From Pseudomonadota bacterium (lineage in GTDB: Bacteria > Pseudomonadota > Gammaproteobacteria > Burkholderiales > Rhodocyclaceae), in contig JAJZPJ010000115.1 of NCBI GenBank assembly GCA_021811225.1, positions 1 through 8,527 of the forward strand: 8,527 nt of DNA. Reading direction: 5' to 3'. The notes beneath the pieces were generated by a model, which saw only the letters and a list, made by a program, of their open reading frames with translations, was not told the DNA's origin and searched no databases. Position 1 is the first letter of the stretch, and the number at the start of each line of letters is the position of its first letter. Of this stretch, positions 1 through 6,979 are shown one piece after another. The position numbers were made by a program, and so were the translations under genes.

Positions 1-2
1 CA

Positions 3-854
3 CTAGCCGGCGAGGAGGAAATTTCGGACGATGCCGACCTGCGACTCGTCGAGCAGCATCGGCGCGTGGCCGACGCCGGCAATCTCCACCGTCTGGGCGT
101 GCGGCCCACGGCTGGCCATCTGCGCCGCGGTCTTTGCCAGCAGCAGGTCCGAGTCGGCGCCGCGCAGCACCAGCGTCGGGCAGCGGATGGCGTCGTAGAG
201 CGGCCACAGATCGACGTCCTGGCCGCCGCCGGCATCCTGGGCGAAGGGCTGGGCGATGCCCGGGTCGTAGCGGAACTCGATCCTGCCGTCGGCGGCGGTG
301 CGCACCACGTGCCTCGTCAGGTGCCGCCATTGCGCGTCGGTGAGACGCCCGAAGGGGGCGCTGACCAGACGCACGAAGGCCTCGGCCTGCTCGATGCTGT
401 CGAAGCGCGGCGCCTGACCGAGGTATTCACCGATGCGCTTGAGCGAGACCGCGGTCAGAACCGGACCGACATCGTTCAGCACCAGACGTTTGACCGGGGT
501 GTTCTCCTGGGCCGCCAGCGCCATGCCGATCAGCCCGCCCATCGAGGTGCCGAGCCAATGCACTTCCTCCGCGTCGAGCCGCGCCAGGAGCGTCACCATG
601 TCCGCGGCGTATTGCGGAACGCCGTACAGCGCCTTGTTCCTGAGCCAGTCGCTCTGGCCGCGGCCGACCACGTCGGGGCAGACCACCCGGTACGTGTCAG
701 ACAGCGCCTCGGCGAGGAAATCGAAGTCTCGGCCGCAGCGGGTCAGGCCATGGACGCAGACCAGCACGCGGGGGTTGGCGGCATCGCCCCACTCGGTGTA
801 GGCCATGCGATGCAGACCGGCGGGAGAGAGGCACTGTACGCTACGGCTGCGCAT
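3..854 (-). CDS. alpha/beta hydrolase, cytoplasmic, substrate unknown
   Basis: A complete 283-residue protein with the alpha/beta hydrolase fold. Visible motifs are the oxyanion-hole VHG (H35-G36), the nucleophile elbow GTSMGG with Ser104, an acid in RGADSDLL (most likely D236, possibly D234), and the catalytic histidine in GVGHAPML (H263). The order and spacing of this Ser-Asp-His triad fit the family, and the length is typical of a single-domain member. The strand 'RVVCPDVVGRGQSDW' between oxyanion hole and nucleophile is also family-like. There is no signal peptide or membrane segment, so it should act in the cytoplasm. The ATG at 854 is preceded by AGGAG with a 5-nt spacer, which fixes the start. 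It is transcribed divergently from the glycosyltransferase gene. The reaction cannot be read from the sequence: esterase, lactonase or C-C hydrolase activity are all possible. The fold call is secure, the substrate is not. Confidence 0.93.
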   Translation of the reverse strand: MRSRSVQCLSPAGLHRMAYTEWGDAANPRVLVCVHGLTRCGRDFDFLAEALSDTYRVVCPDVVGRGQSDWLRNKALYGVPQYAADMVTLLARLDAEEVHWLGTSMGGLIGMALAAQENTPVKRLVLNDVGPVLTAVSLKRIGEYLGQAPRFDSIEQAEAFVRLVSAPFGRLTDAQWRHLTRHVVRTAADGRIEFRYDPGIAQPFAQDAGGGQDVDLWPLYDAIRCPTLVLRGADSDLLLAKTAAQMASRGPHAQTVEIAGVGHAPMLLDESQVGIVRNFLLAG

Positions 855-859
855 GAAGG

Positions 860-864
860 CTCCT
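860..864 (-). promoter_or_regulatory. Shine-Dalgarno AGGAG of the alpha/beta hydrolase
   Basis: On the minus strand AGGAG lies 5 nt before the ATG at 854. With the one ahead of lolD it is one of only two clear ribosome binding sites in the window, and it decides this start. Confidence 0.8.
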
Positions 865-882
865 GAAGAAAAGGGAAGACCC

Positions 883-910
883 AGTCTAGCACCAGGCTTC
901 GCGGCACCAA
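883..910 (-). promoter_or_regulatory. candidate sigma70 promoter of the alpha/beta hydrolase
   Basis: Reading the minus strand, TTGGTG (910-905) is followed after 16 bp by TAGACT (888-883). A TGC immediately before the hexamer makes it an extended -10. The predicted transcription start is near 876, giving a leader of about 21 nt that contains the AGGAG site. This is inferred from consensus resemblance only. Confidence 0.45.
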
Positions 911-992
911 GCCCACGCGGGAACGAAAACCGGCCTTGCCGCTAAGGCTGCAGCTCATCGGCCGGGCCGGCGAGGTTGCGGCCGGCACCAAG
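902..992. repeat. 10-bp direct repeat CGGCACCAAG in the divergent intergenic region
   Basis: CGGCACCAAG occurs at 902-911 and again, same orientation, at 983-992. The first copy covers the -35 box of the leftward hydrolase promoter. The second lies between the -35 and -10 of the rightward glycosyltransferase promoter. That placement would suit a shared regulator, but a chance match in GC-rich DNA is also possible. Confidence 0.35.
966..986. repeat. inverted repeat GCCGGC-N9-GCCGGC over the glycosyltransferase promoter
   Basis: GCCGGC at 966-971 and at 981-986 (each self-complementary) flank the sequence GAGGTTGCG. The pair brackets the putative -35 TTGCGG at 976-981. It could be an operator or simply GC-rich low-complexity sequence. 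No T-tract follows, so it is not an intrinsic terminator. Confidence 0.25.
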
Positions 993-1002
993 GCGCTACA
1001 AT
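976..1002 (+). promoter_or_regulatory. candidate promoter of the TPR-GT41 gene
   Basis: TACAAT at 997-1002 is a good -10 (five of six consensus bases), in the context CGCTACAATC. A weak -35, TTGCGG at 976-981, sits only 15 bp upstream. The expected transcription start near 1009 gives a leader of about 39 nt before the ATG at 1048, and argues against the open frame's upstream TTG at 976 being the real start. The same context, CGCTAGAATC, recurs before the DUF2062 gene. Confidence 0.5.
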
Positions 1003-1047
1003 CCAGGCCATCGCTTGAATCCGTTTCACGGTCGACACAGCCGCAAG

Positions 1048-3315
1048 ATGAGCAATTCAGACAGGGAGGAGAGCCCCGCTCCGCCGGCGATCGACGCGAT
1101 CCTAGCGCTCGTCTCGGCAGAGCAATACGCGGAAGCGGCGAAGCTGATCCATGCGCTCACCGAACGTTTCCCGTCATACGCGTTCGGCTGGACGATGCTG
1201 GGTGCGGTATGCGAGCGGATGGGGCAAGGCGCAAGCGCCTTGGCGCACATGCAAAAAGCGGCGTCCCTGTCGCCGGACAATCCCGATGTGCATAGCAACC
1301 TGGGCAACCAGCTCCAGCGCCTGGGACGGCCGGAAGAGGCGGAGGCCTGCCTGCTGCGGGCGCTGCAGATCAAGCCGGATCATGCGGAAGCGCACAATAT
1401 TCTGGGCATCGTCTACCTGAGCACGGGCAGGCATTCGCAGGCCGAGACCCGATTTCTGCGCGCGCTGCAGATCAGCCCGGATTATGTCGAGGCCTACAAC
1501 AACCTCGGCGTCACCCTCAAGGACCTGAACCGGCTGGACGAGGCGGAAGCCTGCTGTCGGCGGGCGCTGCGCGATCGGCCTGACTTCGTCGAGGCGCACG
1601 GCAATCTGGGGATGATCCTGATGCGCGCTGGCCGCCTGAATGAGGCCGAATCCAGTTTTCGCCGGGCGCTGCAGCTCAAGCCGGATCATGCCGGCGTGCA
1701 TGCCGCGCTGGGCAAGCTCCTGCGCGAGCTGGGGCGGCTCGATGAGGCGGTGGCGAGCTATCGCCGGGCGCAGGAAATCGATCCCGATCGCACCGAGGCG
1801 CGGTACGATCTGTGCAACGCCCTGCTGGAGCTCGGGCGACTCGACGACGCGGTGGCAAACTACCGTCGGATACTCGCGAGCCGGCCCGATTACGCCGAGG
1901 CGCACAACAATCTGGGCATTGCCCTCAAAAAACTGGGCCGCTTGGACGAGGCCGAAGCCAGTTGCCGGCAGGCGATAAGCATCAAGCCCGATTACGCCGA
2001 CGCTCACTCCAATCTGGGCGGCATTCTCAAGGACGCGGGCAGGCTGGACGAAGCGATGGCCTGCGACCGTCGCGCCATCGAGCTCGATCCGGGAAACGCG
2101 GCCATCCACAGCAATTTCCTATACACGCTCAGCTTCCATCCCGACTTCGATGAGCGGGCCATTTTGGCGGAAATGGAACTGTTCGCCGCCGCCCACCTCC
2201 GCGCCATCCCCCCGCTCAAACCTGCCGCCGCGCGCCGGCATAAGTCCGGCCGGCGCATGCGCATCGGCTACGTCTCGCCCGACTTTCGCAATCACTGCCA
2301 GTCATTCTTCACCCTGCCGCTGCTGTCCCATCATGACCGCACGAAGTACGAAATCCATTGCTACGCGCATCTGCCGCGGCCCGACTTGATCAGCGCGAGA
2401 TTGGCCGAACACGCCGATGTCTGGCACGCCACCCATTTGAAAAGCGACGAGCAGCTCGCGGCACAGATCAGCGGCGACGGCATCGACATTCTGGTCGATC
2501 TCGCCATGCACATGGCCAACGGTCGCCCGCTGCTGTTCGCGCGCAAGCCGGCGCCGGTGCAGCTCGCCTGGCTGGCCTATCCGGGCACCACGGGCAATCC
2601 CGCGATGGACTACCGGATCACCGATCCCTGGCTGGACCCGCCCGAATTCGGCGACGACCGGTACACGGAAGCCTCGCTGCGACTGCCCGACAGCTTCTGG
2701 TGCTACGACCCGTTGATCTCCGGATTGCAGCCCAACCCCCTGCCGGCCGCGTCGGCGGGCCACCTCACCTTCGGCTGCCTGAACAACTTCTGCAAGATCA
2801 CCGACGCCACGCTCGATCGCTGGGGGCCGGTCATGACCAGGCTGCCCTCTTCCCGCCTGATCCTGCTCTCGGCCAGCGGGCGCCACCGGCAACGGGTGCT
2901 CGACCGGCTGGCCCAATTCGACATCGCCGCCGAGCGCATCGAGTTCGTCGGTTTTCAGCCGCGCTGGCAGTATCTGCAGACCTACCGGCGCATCGACATC
3001 TGCCTCGACACCCTGCCCTACAACGGACACACCACCAGTCTCGACGCCTATTGGATGGGCGTGCCGGTGGTCAGCCGGGTCGGGGCGAGCGTCGTCGGCA
3101 GGGCCGGCTGGAGTCAGCTGAACAACCTGGGCCTGGCCGAACTCGCGGCCTTCGACGACGCCTCCTTCATCGACATCGCGGTCGGACTCGCGAGCGATTG
3201 GTCCCGCTTGCAGCATCTGCGAATGACGCTGCGCAGCCGTCTGGAAGCTAGCCCGCTGATGGACGGGAAGCGATTCGCCGCCGCATTCGAGAGCCTCTAT
3301 CGGCAGATCGGCTAG
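1048..3315 (+). CDS. TPR repeat / GT41 SPINDLY-OGT family protein glycosyltransferase
   Basis: A 755-residue protein (from ATG 1048) with about ten tetratricopeptide repeats at residues 12-350, then a GT41 catalytic region at about 400-755. Members of this family (COG3914, plant SPY, animal OGT) transfer a single sugar to Ser/Thr of proteins, with the TPR superhelix selecting the target. Catalytic landmarks, aligned by eye to human OGT, are present: YVSPDFRNH with H416 (like H498), CLNNFCKIT with K583 (like K842), and YNGHTTSLD with H661-T-T and D666 (like H920-T-T and D925). DGIDILVDL and YPGTTG are typical of the bacterial/SPINDLY branch. The enzyme therefore looks intact. The donor could be UDP-GlcNAc or, as in plant SPY, GDP-fucose; the sequence does not decide. 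There is no signal peptide or Shine-Dalgarno. In-frame TTG codons at 976 and 1015 are weaker start candidates. It stands alone, convergent with comEC, 9 bp apart. The acceptor protein is unknown. Confidence 0.93.
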   Translation: MSNSDREESPAPPAIDAILALVSAEQYAEAAKLIHALTERFPSYAFGWTMLGAVCERMGQGASALAHMQKAASLSPDNPDVHSNLGNQLQRLGRPEEAEACLLRALQIKPDHAEAHNILGIVYLSTGRHSQAETRFLRALQISPDYVEAYNNLGVTLKDLNRLDEAEACCRRALRDRPDFVEAHGNLGMILMRAGRLNEAESSFRRALQLKPDHAGVHAALGKLLRELGRLDEAVASYRRAQEIDPDRTEARYDLCNALLELGRLDDAVANYRRILASRPDYAEAHNNLGIALKKLGRLDEAEASCRQAISIKPDYADAHSNLGGILKDAGRLDEAMACDRRAIELDPGNAAIHSNFLYTLSFHPDFDERAILAEMELFAAAHLRAIPPLKPAAARRHKSGRRMRIGYVSPDFRNHCQSFFTLPLLSHHDRTKYEIHCYAHLPRPDLISARLAEHADVWHATHLKSDEQLAAQISGDGIDILVDLAMHMANGRPLLFARKPAPVQLAWLAYPGTTGNPAMDYRITDPWLDPPEFGDDRYTEASLRLPDSFWCYDPLISGLQPNPLPAASAGHLTFGCLNNFCKITDATLDRWGPVMTRLPSSRLILLSASGRHRQRVLDRLAQFDIAAERIEFVGFQPRWQYLQTYRRIDICLDTLPYNGHTTSLDAYWMGVPVVSRVGASVVGRAGWSQLNNLGLAELAAFDDASFIDIAVGLASDWSRLQHLRMTLRSRLEASPLMDGKRFAAAFESLYRQIG
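1282..2097 (+). repeat. eight 102-bp TPR-coding units, nucleotide-level periodicity
   Basis: Residues 79-350 of the glycosyltransferase form eight contiguous 34-residue TPR units, so the DNA repeats every 102 bp. Each unit ends near a consensus like ALQIKPDHAEAH and carries LG-x5-LGRLDEAE. Similarity survives at DNA level: AAGCCGGATCATGC occurs at 1372-1385 and 1678-1691, exactly 306 bp (three units) apart. About two more degenerate units lie upstream at residues 12-78. Confidence 0.85.
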
Positions 3316-3324
3316 CGCCGCTCC

Positions 3325-5673
3325 TCAGCGACCGTGCCAGTAGCGCCGCCGCTCTTCGCGCTCGGTGACGATGGTCGCGGCGGGAGAACCCAGATTGAGG
3401 CTCACGGCGCCGTCGCGATCGGTGCGATAGAGCGCCGCGCCGCTGGCCCGGTAGCGTTCCAGCACCGCGGCGTTGGGATGATGGAAGCGGTTGCGATAGC
3501 CGACCGAGAAGATCGCGGCGCGCGCGCCGACCGCGGCGACGAAGGCCGGCGACGAGGCGCTGCGGCTGCCGTGATGGGACACGATCAGCACGTCGCTGGC
3601 CAGCTCCCGAAGGTGGCGCCCAAGCAGCGCCTTTTCCGCGCGGCCTTCGAGGTCGGCGGCGGCGAGCAAGCTGCCGTGCTCGTTGTCGACTCTGAGGACG
3701 CAGCTCAGATCGTTGCTCCGCTGCGTCGCGCGCTGGTACTGATCGGCGCTCGGGTGCAGCAAGGCGAAGCCGACGCCGTCCCAGCGCCAGGCCTGGCCAT
3801 CCTGGCAACGGACGGCCTTGACCGGGGCGGCGAGCAGCGCATGTCCGGCGGGCAGCGAGCTGGCCAGCCAGCCCACCGGCAGCGCTTCGAGCAGCGATGC
3901 GGCGCCGCCGGCGTGATCGTTGTCCTGATGCGAGACGATCAGGCCGTCGAGGCGCGCGACGCCCCGGCTGCGCAAGTAAGGGATGATGATGCGCTTGCCG
4001 CTGTCGGCCTCCGTCGAGTACCTCGGGCCGGTGTCGAAAATCAGATCGTGGTGGGCGGTCTGGACATGCAGCGCCAGCCCCTGGCCGACGTCCAGGGTGG
4101 TGATCCGGGCTTCGCCCGGCGCCGGCCGTGGCGGCGCCACCAGCAGCATCGGCAGCATCGCCGCAACGCCCAGGAAGCGCGCCGGGAATCCGCGCGGCGC
4201 GAGCAGCCAGACGCCGCCCAGGAGCGCCGCCAGCACCGACCACAGCGGCGGTTCCGGCTGCTGCCAGACCGCCCAGGGCAGCGCGGAGAGCCACTGCATC
4301 AGCGTCATCAGCCAGCTCGTGGCGAGATGCGCGAATTGCAGCAGGAAGCCCGAATGCGGCAGCGCCGCGGCGGCTAACACCAGCGGCGTCACGACGAAGC
4401 TCACCACCGGGATGGCGATGGCGTTGGCCAGCGGCGAGACCAGCGAGAATTGCTGGAACAGCAGCAACAGGGCCGGGATCATCGCCGCCGTCACCGCCCA
4501 CTGCGCCCTGGCCCAGGCGCCCAGCCAGTGGCCGGGGCCGAGCCGGCCGCTGCCGGCATAGAAGAGCACGGCGACGGCGCAAAACGACAGCCAGAAGCCG
4601 GGTGCGAGCACCGCCCAGGGATCGACGAGCAACACCAGCAACAGGGCCAGCGCCAGCACCCGGCTGACCGACGTGCTGCGGTTGCTGAGGAGCGCGGCCG
4701 CCACCACCGCCAGCATGTAGAGGGTGCGCTGCGCCGGCACGGCAAAGCCCGCCAGCAGGCAGTAGCCGAGTGCGGCGAAAAAGCCGCCGAGCACCGCCGC
4801 CTTCTGCGCCGGCAGGCGCAGCATCAGGGCGGGACTGCGACGCCACAGCCAGGAGCTCAGGAGATAGGCGAGGCCGGCCAGCATGGTCACGTGCAGACCG
4901 GAGATGCTCATCAGGTGGGTGATGCCGGTGCGGGCAAAGAGCTGCCACTGTCCGGCGCCGATCGCCTGCTGATCGCCCACCGCCAGGGCCACCAGGACGC
5001 CGGCGTAGGGCGCCTCGGGCAGGGCCGCGACAATGCGGCTGCGGACGGACTCGCGCAGTCTTTCGACGAGATTGCCGGGCGTGCGCACGAAGGCGTCGAG
5101 ACGCTGATTGTCCGGCGCCGGCCGGATCACGCCGGTGGCGCGGATCCCGGCTTCGAGCAGCCAGGCTTCGAAATCGAAGCCGTCGGGATTGAGATTGCCG
5201 TGCGGACGCCTCAGCCGCACCGTCAGCCGCCAGCGCTCGCCGGCATGCACTGCCGGGGCGCTGACGGGCACGGCCGCCTCCCCGGCTTCGCGGCGCCAGC
5301 CGCGATACCACGTCAGGGAGACATGCGCGGGCACCGGCGCATCGGCCGACTCGACGGAAAAATCGAAGCGCGTGCCGTTCTCGAGGCGTTGCGGCAGCTT
5401 GCTGACCACGCCGACGAGATGGAGGTCGCGCCCTTCGATCGCCGCCGGCAAGGCGTCCGCCAGGCGCAGCGTGGCCACCCCGGCGGCCCAGGCATAGCCC
5501 AGCAGCGATGCTGCCAGCAGCACGGCCGTCGGCGCCGCCGGGCGCTGGCGGCGGACGGCGGCGAGCAGCAAGGCGGCCGCGACCAGCAAGCCGATCGTGC
5601 GCAGCTCGGGCAGCACCGCCTGCTGCTGCAACAGGAGTACGCCGAGGGCAAAGGCGATAATTGACAAACGCAT
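3325..5673 (-). CDS. comEC: ComEC/Rec2 family DNA uptake channel protein
   Basis: A 782-residue inner-membrane protein (785 if it starts at ATG 5682). Three domains appear in the usual ComEC order. An N-terminal hydrophobic stretch and DUF4131-like OB region cover about residues 1-190. The Competence membrane domain covers about 205-475, with HLMSISGLH at 253-261 and several hydrophobic helices. A C-terminal metallo-beta-lactamase domain covers about 520-740. In that last domain DVGQG (528-532), HQDNDH (582-587, metal ligands) and VSHHGS (698-703) are intact. ComEC carries single-stranded transforming DNA across the inner membrane; the C-terminal domain is proposed to degrade the other strand. 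The full length suggests a working gene, though no other competence gene is nearby, which is normal for this family in Gram-negatives. The start at 5673 is preferred because the following MRLSIIAFALGV resembles remembered relatives and a -10-like box sits just upstream. No Shine-Dalgarno precedes either ATG. Confidence 0.95.
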   Translation of the reverse strand: MRLSIIAFALGVLLLQQQAVLPELRTIGLLVAAALLLAAVRRQRPAAPTAVLLAASLLGYAWAAGVATLRLADALPAAIEGRDLHLVGVVSKLPQRLENGTRFDFSVESADAPVPAHVSLTWYRGWRREAGEAAVPVSAPAVHAGERWRLTVRLRRPHGNLNPDGFDFEAWLLEAGIRATGVIRPAPDNQRLDAFVRTPGNLVERLRESVRSRIVAALPEAPYAGVLVALAVGDQQAIGAGQWQLFARTGITHLMSISGLHVTMLAGLAYLLSSWLWRRSPALMLRLPAQKAAVLGGFFAALGYCLLAGFAVPAQRTLYMLAVVAAALLSNRSTSVSRVLALALLLVLLVDPWAVLAPGFWLSFCAVAVLFYAGSGRLGPGHWLGAWARAQWAVTAAMIPALLLLFQQFSLVSPLANAIAIPVVSFVVTPLVLAAAALPHSGFLLQFAHLATSWLMTLMQWLSALPWAVWQQPEPPLWSVLAALLGGVWLLAPRGFPARFLGVAAMLPMLLVAPPRPAPGEARITTLDVGQGLALHVQTAHHDLIFDTGPRYSTEADSGKRIIIPYLRSRGVARLDGLIVSHQDNDHAGGAASLLEALPVGWLASSLPAGHALLAAPVKAVRCQDGQAWRWDGVGFALLHPSADQYQRATQRSNDLSCVLRVDNEHGSLLAAADLEGRAEKALLGRHLRELASDVLIVSHHGSRSASSPAFVAAVGARAAIFSVGYRNRFHHPNAAVLERYRASGAALYRTDRDGAVSLNLGSPAATIVTEREERRRYWHGR

Positions 5674-5680
5674 AACGCCC

Positions 5681-5689
5681 ATTTAACCA
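5681..5689 (-). promoter_or_regulatory. candidate extended -10 box of comEC
   Basis: On the minus strand TGG-TTAAAT (5689-5681) is an extended-10-like element 7 nt before the ATG at 5673, so transcription would begin at or one base before that codon. The A normally at the second hexamer position is missing and no -35 is evident, so this is a weak call. It overlaps the alternative ATG at 5682, which would then lie upstream of the transcript. Confidence 0.3.
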
Positions 5690-5708
5690 GAGAGCGTGGG
5701 CGTTCCGC

Positions 5709-5714
5709 TAGAAT
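5709..5714 (+). promoter_or_regulatory. candidate -10 box of the DUF2062 gene
   Basis: TAGAAT at 5709-5714 matches the -10 consensus at five of six positions, in the context CGCTAGAATC. The expected transcription start is about 5721, the second of the in-frame starts GTG 5718, GTG 5721 and ATG 5724. The message would be leaderless or carry a leader of 3 nt. No convincing -35 is at the correct distance. Confidence 0.45.
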
Positions 5715-5723
5715 CGCGTGGTG

Positions 5724-6259
5724 ATGAAGCGACTGCGCAAATATCTTCCGGACCATCGGGCGGTACGGAACAACCGCTGGCTGGCGCCCTTCGGCGGCAC
5801 CCTGCTGCATCCACGCCTGTGGCACCTGAACCGCCGCTCCGCCGCCGGCGGCATCGCGGTCGGCCTGTTCTGCGGATTGATTCCGGGGCCGTTCCAGATG
5901 CTCGGCGCGGCGATCTGCGCGGTGCTGTTCCGGGTCAATCTGCCGCTGGCGCTGATCGCCACCCTCTACACCAATCCGCTGACCATCGTGCCGCTGTATT
6001 TCGTCGCCTTCGCGCTGGGTCGAGCGGCCCTCGGCGAACCGGACGGCGGCGCCTTCACTGCGCCGCCGGGCTACGGTCCGGCCGGCCTGTCGGCCTGGAT
6101 CAAGGCCTTGAGCGCGTGGATGATCGGGCTGGGCGAGCCGCTCGCGCTCGGCCTGCTGTTGCTCGCCTCGCTGCTCGCGCTCGCGGGTTATGTCGCCACG
6201 CGCCTGGCCTGGCGGATCTACCTGGTCCGGCAATGGCACAGGCGCAAGGCGCGGATTGA

Positions 6260-6263
<4 letters not shown>
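5724..6263 (+). CDS. DUF2062 domain integral membrane protein
   Basis: A 179-residue protein (up to 181 if started at GTG 5718) of the DUF2062 family, whose function is unknown. The family pattern is visible: AAGGIAVGLFCGLIPGPFQ at residues 40-58, N72 in the RVNLP turn, and LYTNPLT with N84-P85. A basic N-terminus (MKRLRKYL) precedes three hydrophobic segments at about 41-68, 74-104 and 135-160, and a basic tail (HRRKAR) follows. By the positive-inside rule both ends may lie in the cytoplasm only if the number of crossings is even, so the topology is unclear. The gene is divergent from comEC across about 50 bp, and its stop TAG (6261-6263) overlaps the lolD stop on the other strand. No Shine-Dalgarno is visible. 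Some relatives are fused to glycosyltransferases, but nothing here links it to the GT41 gene. Family call good, function unknown. Confidence 0.88.

Positions 6264-6971
<708 letters not shown>

Positions 6972-6979
<8 letters not shown>

Noticed and set aside
931..950. Hairpin GCCTT-gccgct-AAGGC in the 855-1047 gap
   Set aside because: The stem is five to seven base pairs with no T-tract, and it lies between divergent genes where no terminator is needed.
976..1047. N-terminal extension of the GT41 protein from TTG 976
   Set aside because: The TTG overlaps the putative -35 and lies upstream of the good -10 TACAAT at 997-1002, so it would not be transcribed. The added residues look non-conserved.
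1063..1071. AGGGAGGAG, a strong Shine-Dalgarno-like sequence inside the GT41 gene
   Set aside because: No ATG, GTG or TTG follows at a suitable distance in any frame that continues as a plausible protein.
1174..3251. Long open frames opposite or shifted within the GT41 gene (1174-2109 minus, 2302-3216 minus, 2358-3251 plus)
   Set aside because: They mirror the TPR periodicity or GC skew of the real gene and contain no independent motifs or ribosome binding sites.
3248..5664. Long open frames overlapping comEC on both strands (3248-5311 minus, 3334-4377 and 4450-5664 plus)
   Set aside because: Arg/Ala/Gly-rich shadow translations produced by high third-position GC; comEC in its own frame has full domain motifs.
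5661..5666. Perfect -35 hexamer TTGACA on the plus strand near the comEC start
   Set aside because: Only poor -10 candidates (TTTAAC, TTAACC) lie 15-16 bp downstream. The hexamer falls in comEC codons and may be chance, though it could be a secondary promoter for the DUF2062 gene.
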